In this document: positions 10,543 through 21,326 of the stretch, piece by piece | How the letters are laid out: every line of letters starts with the position of its first letter | How positions within the stretch are numbered: position 1 is the stretch's first letter | From: Anthracocystis setariae | Taxonomy: Eukaryota; Basidiomycota; Ustilaginomycetes; Ustilaginales; Ustilaginaceae | Direction: 5' to 3' | DNA: 64,000 bases | Assembly (NCBI GenBank): GCA_928724745.1 | Contig: CAKMXJ010000008.1 | Location: forward strand, 806,001 to 870,000 | Position numbers and translations under genes: made by a program | The notes under the pieces: model-generated | Told to the model about the DNA's origin: nothing | Seen by the model: only the letters and a program-made list of their open reading frames with translations | Databases searched by the model: none

Positions 10543-11016
10543 AATATTGGTAATCACCACCCTCACCCGCGCACCGCGCGAGTCTCTCCGATCGAGCCAA
10601 CAAAGCAGCGCATCCAAATCACCTCAATTGTCGTCCGGCCAATTCCGTCCTTTTAACCCTAACCCTCCCTACGCGCCTGTGCCTTTTTTTCGGGTCCGAC
10701 CCTTTGTCGGTCTAACACCCCTTCACCCGAACCAAAAAAAAACGCTTCTTCCCAGAAACAGCACCAATTCACCAGCAGATGGATAGCACACTGCAAAAAA
10801 AGAAACACAACTCGCAACACACTCACTCCAAAGGCGACGACCAAGATAGCCAGGTAATCGTATCGATTATTTTGGGTTGCAGTCATAACAGATGCAGTTG
10901 TAATGGGGGCAGCGGGAGTATGCGATGATGAAAATACAAGGTGGTGAATGGATGAGGAGGAAGAGGAAGAAGAAGAAACCAAGAAACAAGAGACCCTACC
11001 AAGCTCAAGCAAACGC
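10543..11016. promoter_or_regulatory. SDH4 promoter / RPL3 3' region with a telomere-like box
   Basis: These 474 bases separate the SDH4 start from the RPL3 stop (both minus strand). At 10654-10666 is TAACCCTAACCCT, two copies of the telomeric repeat unit, about 110 bases upstream of the SDH4 ATG. The RPL3 3' side is A-rich (runs around 10733-10742 and 10795-10802). Nothing coding is supported. Confidence 0.5.
10654..10666. repeat. Short telomere-like repeat (two CCCTAA units)
   Basis: TAACCCTAACCCT is seen directly, upstream of SDH4. Such boxes are bound by Myb/telobox-type factors in several eukaryotes; a role here is inference. Confidence 0.6.
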
Positions 11017-12926
<1,910 letters not shown>

Positions 12927-13791
12927 TTTGGACCTGGAAGTGATGAACGAGTGGTGGCGAGAAGAGAAGAAAGCGGTACAGGTCAGACAGACTGTTCTTG
13001 ATTTGATTGGTGATGTATCCAAATGATGCGTAGTTGCTACACCATCGGTCAATACTTACTGTTTGTCTTGAGGATGTCGTAGGGAGAAGAGAGAGTAATG
13101 GCTCGGCTTCACTCAGGACAAACCTCGAACTCTCCCAAGCGCTCGTCTGGCTGAATCGCTGGCTGGATCTCCTAACTTGGCTGGGTGGCCTGCTCTTCTG
13201 GCCTTCGACTTGAACCTCTCAAAACTTGGTCCTCAACTAAGGTTCCCCAGCTCTCTCTTCTCTCTGCTGCGAACGCCCACACTACTACTCAAGATCAAAA
13301 CTCGAATCGGTCTCTCCAATTGCAGACCGCCAAGTTTTACTTCGAGTCTGGCGTGAGCTCCTTCGTTGAGACAGCAATACTGCCGTGTGCAGCCTCAAAT
13401 TCTAGGAATCAAACTTGAATTAGCGCTATTCAACTTCGAGACCACAGACCTTTTTTTCCATGTTCGAATACAAATTGTAATCTCGAGTCCCGTGACTTTC
13501 TCATAATTTCTAGGTTCACGGCCAAGATGGGATGGAGCGTGGGAACTTTTGTTCTTTTCCAAATTTCCAAAATTTCACTGATGTGATGAGATCGGCTCTA
13601 ACACAATCAGCCCGTTTTCACTCATCGTTCACGCTCACAGCTCGCAGTGCTTGACACCTCTCGGCTTGACCCATCATCCACTTTGAGCATCAGACTGCTA
13701 GACACCCTGGACACCGCTCAGTTTGCATACACTGCACACAAGCCGACGTTCAGAACAGCCAAACAAAGAATTGCGATCATTTGCCAAAAAT
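12927..13791. promoter_or_regulatory. RPL3 promoter and nitrate reductase 3' region
   Basis: This stretch of 865 bases lies upstream of RPL3 and downstream of the nitrate reductase stop. It includes AT-rich DNA around 13430-13580. I see no coding sequence, tRNA or clear repeat. Confidence 0.4.
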
Positions 13792-16737
13792 CTAAAAGAA
13801 TACCACAGTCCTCTCCATATCCCAGCCGAGTTGCTCGAGTCCAGCCGAGACGCACTTCTCCAAAGGCGGAGGTCCACACACCAATGCCAGCGTATCCTCG
13901 AGCTCCTCTGGTGAAGTCTGTCTAGGTGGAGGCGGCGGAAGATGCTGCCTCATGCATTCCGAGTCGATATAACCTCGTCCACCCGTCCACGTCATGGCGG
14001 AGTCTGAGTTGATGTTGCTGAGCACATGCCAGACATGGAAGTTGCCCTTGAGCGCTACGCGCAGCCGCTCGAGCTCTTCGCGGATCAGAATGTCATCCTC
14101 GGTCCTGTTCCCGTAAACGAGCCAGATCTGGATCGGCTCGGTCTGTGTCGAGCCTTCTGCAAGCGCTTCGTCGGCGATGGCTTTCAGTGTGGACCAGATC
14201 GGTGTGATACCGCTGCCACCGGCGATCATGGCAAGTTTGCGTACCTTGCGGATGGCGTTCGCCGGCTTCCATCGGATCTGACGCTCACCGAGGTAGGTAA
14301 AGTGACCCAGTGGGCCCTTGAGTTCGACGGAGACACTTTCGTTCAGCGATTCGGACGGCTCGATGCTATCGAGAAGCGTCGTCATCTTGCCTCCCTGAAA
14401 TGCCGGGCCGGAAGGCGGCTGGAAGGGGAAATACACCTTGATCAGGATATCCAGGAAGCCGCGCTGCGTGTTGCCACTGTACGGCGTGTACGCTCGCTGC
14501 ACTGTTTCCATCTCGCCAGTCTTTGTATCCTTGCGGCGCACGCGGACAAAGACATGCTGTCCGACGGGTAGACCCAGCTCCTGATCTTCGCCTCCGAGCG
14601 CAAAGCGGAAGATCCGCACATCCGGAGAGATGATCTTCTTGCTCACCAAGCGCGTTGCTCGCCATTTCTTCGGGTCGAGGAACGGCTTGCTGACGTCGAT
14701 CTCTTCTGCCTCGGCACTCGCGGCTGCTGAGGGGATGGAGCTCGCTTCAGAGGTCGCAAGGCGGCCAACGTGGTAGTCTTTGAGCATCTTCTTGGCGTCC
14801 ATCGAATGAATCGCCATAAAGTCCTCGGTAGCGTCTTCTCCAGCCACCAATCGGATCGACTGGTCTCCACCAGGATGGTCCTTGAGAAACCCAGTTCCAT
14901 CGTACACGTGACCGTGAACCACAAACCAAGGCTCAGGACCTTCGCCATCACCATGCGCAGCCAGCTCGGCCGCAGTGACAACGTGATCTACCTTTGCTGG
15001 GTTGACCATGATCGACTTGGCGTCCTCAGCAGCAGCACCGCTAGCTGAGGTCGAGGCGACGACTGTCTTGGAGCTCTCGCCTTCTACGTTGGTGGCATCG
15101 CCGAATTTCGGGTAGCGTGGGTTCAGGCCGGACTCGTTCATCCTCTGCATCCATCCACCGGGAGCGTTTCCTGCCAAGGTCGGATGCTCGAAGCGAAGCT
15201 TGCTGCCGTCACGATGAACCGCGACACGGAACCACCACGAGTTCATCATCGACGTTGCGTTCCAGTACATGTCGCGAGGCATGGTCGCCAATCCCTCGTC
15301 CGTGGCACGTACAGAGATCACCTTGACATCCTTGGCGATGAGCTCGGCTTGCACATCCACGTCCAGACGCCAGAAGCACCAGGCGAAGCTCATCTCGGTC
15401 GAGCTGAGATCCAGCGTGCCAAAGTAAGGGTGACCCTGGATGGGATACATGCGGTACAGGTCCTCGGGATAGTGGATCTGAGCACATTTCCAGCTGAGAC
15501 CGTCGTCCAGTGAGATCTCAACGCGGTTGATGCGTCTACCTCCGCCGGTGTAGGCGTATCCTTCGATGGGCAGCAGCTGCGCGGGTGAGGATGAGGTGGA
15601 TTCGGTCAACTCTAGGACCTGATCGTGATCGGGCGAGCAGATGGCCGCGTTGACGTTGAGGTCGTTGATGATGTACTTGGGGTCATACCACCAGTGCATC
15701 TCGCTTCTGGCCTGGTCCGCCGTAACCTCGGTGGGCAGAACTTTGTTGTCGTGGAAGTGGAGATGGTGCTGACTTTCGCGTTCCGAGACCTCGATGCTCT
15801 CGAGCCACTTCACCATCCTTCCTCCGATCTGACCAGGCACTACAAGACGCAACGGATAGCCGTGATCGGGAGACAGATCCTCTCCGTTCATACCCCACGC
15901 AATGATCATACCTTTGCTCTTATCGAGCGCCCAATTGAGACGCTGCGAAGTGCCATACTTGCCCTTGGGCAGCTGGTCGGCGCCTTCAAACACCACGTGG
16001 CGGGCTCGACCCGGCACAGCCACATCGTACGAAGGGAACGAGCTCAGGAGCGGGTTTTTAGGCTTGCAGTACTCGAGAATATCTGCAAGATAGACACCTG
16101 TAAACAGTCCAGTAGAGACACCGGCTGCGCCCCAGTTAAAACCAAGACCCTTGGCGACCATGTTCTGCTCTTTACGCCTGTTACCGGCGCACACGAGAGT
16201 GATGGGCAGAGTGACCGTCTCGAACTTGTCCTTGAGCTCCTTGATGGTGAATTCGACTTGGCGTTCGACGAGTCCATGCACTTTGAGCTTCCACTGCTCT
16301 GCCTGCTCGCGACTGACCCGTGGTGTGTCGCCGTGCGAGCGAACGTAGAAGAGGTTCTGTGGAGTCAGGAAGCCCTTTGCAAAGAGGTCCGAGAGAGGCG
16401 CTTCCGTATTGCACGGATGTTTGCCCGTAAGACGGATGAGACGTTCGTCTCTTGCGATCCAGTGGTCGGGAGTTTGAGCGTCCGTGGCCAGCGGCTGAAT
16501 CGCCTCGGATGTTGGAACGGCGGGAAGCAGTGTCTCGTCATATTGGCTGCGAGGTTGGAAGGGATCGATCTCTTCCGCTGTATGCTTTGCCGTCGAGATC
16601 GTTGGACTCGAAGGTTCCGGTGTAGTGGCCGAAGAAGAACCATGTGACGATGTTGCTGTTGAGGTTGAGGAGAATGTACTCGTTTCCGATCCTCGCTCGG
16701 ATGGAGCTTTGGACGAAGAGGTGGATGAGCTGGACAT
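13792..16737 (-). CDS. NAR1: Assimilatory nitrate reductase (Mo-cofactor, cytochrome b5, FAD/NAD(P)H)
   Basis: A 981-residue, intronless protein starts at 16737 (MSSSSTSSSK). A Ser/Thr-rich leader of about 55 residues precedes the molybdopterin domain. The Mo-ligand cysteine is C183 in LVCAGNRRKEQN. The dimerisation domain runs to about 540. The cytochrome b5 domain (about 590-660) has heme ligands H621 (HPGG) and H644. The FAD domain carries RAYTPYSG (748-755), and the NAD(P)H domain has GGSGITP and CGPPP and ends in VVFF. It reduces nitrate to nitrite in the cytosol. It is transcribed in the same direction as NIR1, which lies 1.15 kb upstream. That spacer holds four GATAAG/CTTATC words. Length and domain order are normal for fungal enzymes. 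Confidence 0.97.
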   Translation of the reverse strand: MSSSSTSSSKAPSERGSETSTFSSTSTATSSHGSSSATTPEPSSPTISTAKHTAEEIDPFQPRSQYDETLLPAVPTSEAIQPLATDAQTPDHWIARDERLIRLTGKHPCNTEAPLSDLFAKGFLTPQNLFYVRSHGDTPRVSREQAEQWKLKVHGLVERQVEFTIKELKDKFETVTLPITLVCAGNRRKEQNMVAKGLGFNWGAAGVSTGLFTGVYLADILEYCKPKNPLLSSFPSYDVAVPGRARHVVFEGADQLPKGKYGTSQRLNWALDKSKGMIIAWGMNGEDLSPDHGYPLRLVVPGQIGGRMVKWLESIEVSERESQHHLHFHDNKVLPTEVTADQARSEMHWWYDPKYIINDLNVNAAICSPDHDQVLELTESTSSSPAQLLPIEGYAYTGGGRRINRVEISLDDGLSWKCAQIHYPEDLYRMYPIQGHPYFGTLDLSSTEMSFAWCFWRLDVDVQAELIAKDVKVISVRATDEGLATMPRDMYWNATSMMNSWWFRVAVHRDGSKLRFEHPTLAGNAPGGWMQRMNESGLNPRYPKFGDATNVEGESSKTVVASTSASGAAAEDAKSIMVNPAKVDHVVTAAELAAHGDGEGPEPWFVVHGHVYDGTGFLKDHPGGDQSIRLVAGEDATEDFMAIHSMDAKKMLKDYHVGRLATSEASSIPSAAASAEAEEIDVSKPFLDPKKWRATRLVSKKIISPDVRIFRFALGGEDQELGLPVGQHVFVRVRRKDTKTGEMETVQRAYTPYSGNTQRGFLDILIKVYFPFQPPSGPAFQGGKMTTLLDSIEPSESLNESVSVELKGPLGHFTYLGERQIRWKPANAIRKVRKLAMIAGGSGITPIWSTLKAIADEALAEGSTQTEPIQIWLVYGNRTEDDILIREELERLRVALKGNFHVWHVLSNINSDSAMTWTGGRGYIDSECMRQHLPPPPPRQTSPEELEDTLALVCGPPPLEKCVSAGLEQLGWDMERTVVFF

Positions 16738-17885
16738 CGTCTTGGCTTTGTTGTGACAGAGTCAGAGACTTTGCCTCACAGTGAGCTTGATGTTGTGTGT
16801 ACTGTAGGAAGGTGCAAAGAAGACTGCTGACCAGGGGACGAAGTCTATCGAGAGCTTGGACCAAGGTCTTTGCTAGTTTGAAAGGATCAACCCAAAGCAC
16901 CGATGAACGTTCCACAACGAAGAGCTTTGCGATAAAAAAGTGCACCAGTCAGGCTGCTGTACGATTGGCGGCAACGACTTTGTCGAATTGGTTCGTTGGA
17001 CTTGATCAATTGGTCATCAGCAAGCATCGCTCTTCGTCACACGGCATTGCGGGGTCGTCTTTGGGAAAGCTTCTTATCTCTGACTTTCAACCGAAAGCCA
17101 GTGAGAGAGTGGCTTGGGATCTAGACAAAGAGATTAGATGACGGAAGTCGTCTCGTTTGAATTCTGATCGAAAGCATCTGATTGGCAGCTCGGACTTGTG
17201 AGCACATAGATAGGCAGTCGAACCATGCCGTACAAACTCGACGCAGACGCCTCTCGCGTACACAAAGCAAAGTACACAGTATGGCTCATGGTTTCACCGA
17301 GACCAGCTGTCCAACTATGCATGCTGTCGGCCGTTGAGGCGGTGAGCTGACGCGCCAAAGATAAGAACCTCCTCACCCAGAAAGGAAGGGGGGAAAATCC
17401 AGATTTCCTGGCCGAGATTGAAGGAGGAGAACAGAGCTCACTGATAAGGCGGGCGGGTGCATAGTTTCCTGCCATACACATTGAGCCACGGCGGCACTTA
17501 TCATCGACTGCAGCTTCGCTTGTTACTGTGCGCTGCCGCATTCGATATGATGATGATGATGATGGATCCAAAAGCTGGAATCTGATTGGATGCGATGAAA
17601 AGATCTTGGAAGGCCGGTGTGGAACGGCCGAGTTGCCTCTCGCAATGCCTGTCGTGCGAGAGAAGTGCCGCCAAGACGATGGAACAGTCCCCTGCCAATG
17701 AATCCCTTGCGAGCCTCAGGCTGTGAATCCTACCTCTCAACTCGATCTAACGCTTCCAAGAGGGCAAACAAGCTGGAGTCAGATACGCACGAATGGTTCC
17801 ATGTGAATGATGATGAAGTGATATATACAATGTGTCGATGCAGATGCTGTGGTGTATTGGTTGCTTTCATGTTGGGAAGAGAGGA
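16738..17885. promoter_or_regulatory. NAR1 promoter with four GATA-factor core sites
   Basis: This is the 1148-base region upstream of NAR1. GATAAG or its complement occurs at 17073-17078, 17360-17365, 17443-17448 and 17497-17502, where about 0.6 would be expected by chance in even-composition DNA. AreA/Nit2-type regulators bind this core and switch on nitrate genes when ammonium is absent. A GAT trinucleotide run lies around 17547-17563. Nothing coding is supported. Confidence 0.6.
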
Positions 17886-20800
17886 TTACCAATCAAGCGA
17901 GTTAGAGCCGCACGAAGCTTTGACAGCCTCAGCGGGGGGTGAGCCCTGCCTCTTTGGCCCCTTCGACGTCGAACGCTCGAGCTGGTCCATATCCAGTGGG
18001 CCGGTGATTTCCACCGAGTGCGACTGACCTCCCGCCAAAGCATCCGACTCCTCTGTCGCACGTCGCAGCATCCACTTGGAAGTGGACAGAACCGCATCAA
18101 GCGCTTCAGTGGGTGGAAGCTTGAGATAAACAAGGTCCTGATTCTGGTCCAACTTGGTCTCGAAGGTCATGATGGAGTAGTCGCCGTCGTTGCACTTGCC
18201 ACCCTCATCGCCAGCATTGGCCGACAGGATGTAGTTACGCTTGTGCAACGGGCAAGAGACATACTCTCTCCCCTTGTCGTCTTCACCTACAAGACCATCT
18301 GCAAGCACAAAAGCGCGGCGATGCGGACACATGTTCTGAGCCGCACGAACACCGCGACCGGGGATGTTCCAGACGGCAATCTGGGTATCGCCGTACTTGA
18401 TCGTGGCAGACGATGGAGCGTCGGCTTGAGGGTCCAGATCGCTGTACTTGCACACGGCACGCCATTCCCATACAGCCTCTTTGGCAACGTCCAGGATGCT
18501 GAAGTGCAGTGGGCCCGATTCGGCTGGCCAGTCAGCAGGTCGGTGCTGGTCGCGCTCGCGCATCAGTTCCGACACCTCCTGCGTCTCGTCGGTGTTGACG
18601 AATTGACGGAACGCCTTCTGACGCGCAGGGTCACGGACGACCTTGGTCCATTCACAGTGGTACGTTCCTACGAGAACTTCCATCTCGCGCTCAAGATCTT
18701 GACAGATGCCCAACTTGTCGTCCACAATGACCTCCTTGAGACCCTTGAGGCCGCCTGGAAACTTTTCGATCCATCGAGCCGTGCGTTCGAGCTTGTCTGC
18801 AGAGCGAATGTAGAACAGGATGAAACGGTCGAGGATCTTGATGGCTTGACGACGCGTGACGTCTTCAGCGATGAGCTCGGCATGACGTGGCTTGGCACCT
18901 CCGTTGCCACCGACGTAGACATTCCAGCCCTTGGTGGTAGCGATCAGACCAAAGTCCTTGCCCTGAGCTTCGGCGCATTCTCGAACACAGCCCGAAACAC
19001 CGCCCTTGAACTTGTGAGGAGCTCGTAGACCCTTGTATCGTGTTTCGAGCTCGTGAGCCAAACCGACCGAGTCACCAACACCGTATCGACACCAGGTGCT
19101 TCCGACACACGATTTGACGGTTCGAAGCGCCTTTCCGTAAGCGTGTCCAGATTCGAAGCCGGCGTTGACGAGCTTCTCCCAGATAGCAGGAAGATCCTGC
19201 TTCTTGGCACCGAACATGTCGATTCGCTGACCACCCGTGATCTTGGTGTACAGTCCATACTCCTCTGCCACCTCGCCGATGACCTTGAGACCGGCAGGTG
19301 TAACCTCACCAGCAGCCATTCGGGGTACGACAGAGTAGGTGCCGTCGCGCTGCATGTTGGCGAGGTATCGATCGTTGGTGTCCTGCGTCTGACGGAGTTG
19401 AGGGTTCATGATCCAGTCGTTGTAGAGGGAAGAGAGGATCGAGCCGATAGCGGGACGACAGACCTCACATCCGAGGCTGTCCGCTTTCTTGCCGACCGTC
19501 TTCATGACAGTGGTGAAGTCCTTGAGCTTCTTGAACTTGATGATCTGGTACAGCTCCTGGCGGGTGTAAGCGAAATGGCCGCAGAGATGGTTCGAGATCT
19601 CGACACCGGCTTCCTTGAGCGCTTTGTTGAGAATGCTCTGGCTGAGCGGCAGGCAGCCTCCGCAGCCGGTACCACACTTGGTGCTGGCCTTCATCTCTCC
19701 GACGGAACGCACACCGCCGTCCTTGACGCAGCGAATCAGGTCGCCCTTGGTGACGTTGTGACAACTGCAGACCTGAGCCTCATCGGGAAGATCGTCGCCC
19801 TCTTCCTCGCCCTCCTTCTTGGCTCCGATGATCAGCTCGGCAGGTGGCTTCTCGATGGCCGCACCTTTGTTGCAAAGCGCAACGAGCTTGACGTAGTCCT
19901 TGACGTCACCGACCATCATACCACCAAGAAGATACTTTCCGTCGGCGGTGAAGATGTACTTCTTGTAGACGTCCGAGAATGGATCGCGGTAAGTGAGCGC
20001 CTTGACGGAATTCTTGATTTCCTCGACGGTCATGGATGTTTCTGCGCCTTGCTTGTTGGTTCTTCGCGAGGCAGCCTTGGTGCTGGGAAGGGGTTTGCTG
20101 ATCTTGCCTTGATCGGCGAAGAAGTCTCCAAAGGAGGCGACATCCACGCCCATGAGCTTGAGCTTGGTAGAAACATCGGGAGACTTCATTTTGCGCAAGG
20201 CATGGTGAGGGCCTTCAGTCAGGTTAAAGGCCAGTACCTCGGCCATCTCGATGCCCGGAGCGATGAGACCGTAAGTCTGATCCTCGAAGGATGCGCATTC
20301 ACCAATGGCATAAATGTTAGGCAGACTTGTTCGGAGTTGATCGTCCACGATGAAGCCTCCGCCTCTCTTGGTGACAGCCAGTCCGGGAACGGCGTGAGCG
20401 AGCTCGTCTCTTGGCTTGATGCCGACAGCGAAAACGAGCATGTCGATATCGAAAGGTTGGTCTGGCTTGTCATCGTTACCTTGCATCAGCATGGCTGTGA
20501 GGCGGTCCTCTTCGTTCCAGATGAGATCACGGACGCGAGCTTGCAGCAAGACTTCGACACCAAGATCGCGAACTTTTTGGAGCACAAGCGTCCCACCTTC
20601 CTGATCCAGCTGCCTCGACAACACCCAACGGTTTCGCTCGACAAGAACGACCTGATCGACCTCCTCGAGATCCAAGAGCGCCTTGGCAGCTTCGAGGCCG
20701 AGCAGACCACCACCGATGACACCGGCCTTGCGGATGCGTCGACCGATTGTGTTAGGAGCTTCTGCTGCATATGCGATGATATCGTCCAAGTCCTTGATGG

Positions 20801-21326
20801 TGCGGTATACGAAGGTACCCTTTGTTGAGAAGAACCTTTCTCGACTGATGTACGGTGGTAGCGATGCATCCGATCCGGTGGCGAGAATGCACTCGTCGTA
20901 GTGGAACTCGATGCCGTGCTCCGTGCGAACGAGTTTGTTTTGGGTGTCAATGGCAACGACTGGGTCCGAAGTGTGGTAGGTTAGCTTGCCCTTGGCATGG
21001 GAAGTGTACCAGGCCAATTCGTTGAGGTAGAGGGCCTCGATGGAGCGGTTATTGAAGTACTGTGTGAGTCCGACGCGATTGTAGGCAATGTGGGGCTCTT
21101 CACCAAAGACAGTGATCTCCCATTCGTCCCTGCCTCCCTGGAGGTCGTACTTGAGAAGCTTCTCGATGAAAGCGATGCCAACCATGCCGAGCCCAACTAC
21201 ACAGGCCTTCTTCCTTGTTTTTGTGGAAAGCATGAGCTCGGGAGTTGTGGCTCTGGTAGATCCCGAAGCGGTGCTCCTCGATTCGGAGGGCGTCCATGTT
21301 GCCGCTTCTGTTGGTACTGGCGCCAT
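17886..21326 (-). CDS. NIR1: Assimilatory nitrite reductase NAD(P)H, with Rieske domain
   Basis: A 1146-residue, intronless protein starts at 21326 (MAPVPTEAA). After a Ser/Thr-rich leader, an FAD/NAD(P)-binding reductase occupies about 38-400, with the second dinucleotide motif GVIGGGLLGLEAA near 202. A BFD-like [2Fe-2S] region has C520, C522, C555 and C558. Siroheme/[4Fe-4S] reductase halves follow, with cluster cysteines C740, C746, C780 and C784 (C-x5-C, C-x3-C). A C-terminal Rieske domain has C1000-x-H1002 and C1025-x2-H1028. The enzyme makes the six-electron reduction of nitrite to ammonium. It is divergent from the nitrate transporter across a 2.3-kb promoter. About 80 residues of tail follow the Rieske domain and look poorly ordered. 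Confidence 0.97.
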   Translation of the reverse strand: MAPVPTEAATWTPSESRSTASGSTRATTPELMLSTKTRKKACVVGLGMVGIAFIEKLLKYDLQGGRDEWEITVFGEEPHIAYNRVGLTQYFNNRSIEALYLNELAWYTSHAKGKLTYHTSDPVVAIDTQNKLVRTEHGIEFHYDECILATGSDASLPPYISRERFFSTKGTFVYRTIKDLDDIIAYAAEAPNTIGRRIRKAGVIGGGLLGLEAAKALLDLEEVDQVVLVERNRWVLSRQLDQEGGTLVLQKVRDLGVEVLLQARVRDLIWNEEDRLTAMLMQGNDDKPDQPFDIDMLVFAVGIKPRDELAHAVPGLAVTKRGGGFIVDDQLRTSLPNIYAIGECASFEDQTYGLIAPGIEMAEVLAFNLTEGPHHALRKMKSPDVSTKLKLMGVDVASFGDFFADQGKISKPLPSTKAASRRTNKQGAETSMTVEEIKNSVKALTYRDPFSDVYKKYIFTADGKYLLGGMMVGDVKDYVKLVALCNKGAAIEKPPAELIIGAKKEGEEEGDDLPDEAQVCSCHNVTKGDLIRCVKDGGVRSVGEMKASTKCGTGCGGCLPLSQSILNKALKEAGVEISNHLCGHFAYTRQELYQIIKFKKLKDFTTVMKTVGKKADSLGCEVCRPAIGSILSSLYNDWIMNPQLRQTQDTNDRYLANMQRDGTYSVVPRMAAGEVTPAGLKVIGEVAEEYGLYTKITGGQRIDMFGAKKQDLPAIWEKLVNAGFESGHAYGKALRTVKSCVGSTWCRYGVGDSVGLAHELETRYKGLRAPHKFKGGVSGCVRECAEAQGKDFGLIATTKGWNVYVGGNGGAKPRHAELIAEDVTRRQAIKILDRFILFYIRSADKLERTARWIEKFPGGLKGLKEVIVDDKLGICQDLEREMEVLVGTYHCEWTKVVRDPARQKAFRQFVNTDETQEVSELMRERDQHRPADWPAESGPLHFSILDVAKEAVWEWRAVCKYSDLDPQADAPSSATIKYGDTQIAVWNIPGRGVRAAQNMCPHRRAFVLADGLVGEDDKGREYVSCPLHKRNYILSANAGDEGGKCNDGDYSIMTFETKLDQNQDLVYLKLPPTEALDAVLSTSKWMLRRATEESDALAGGQSHSVEITGPLDMDQLERSTSKGPKRQGSPPAEAVKASCGSNSLDW

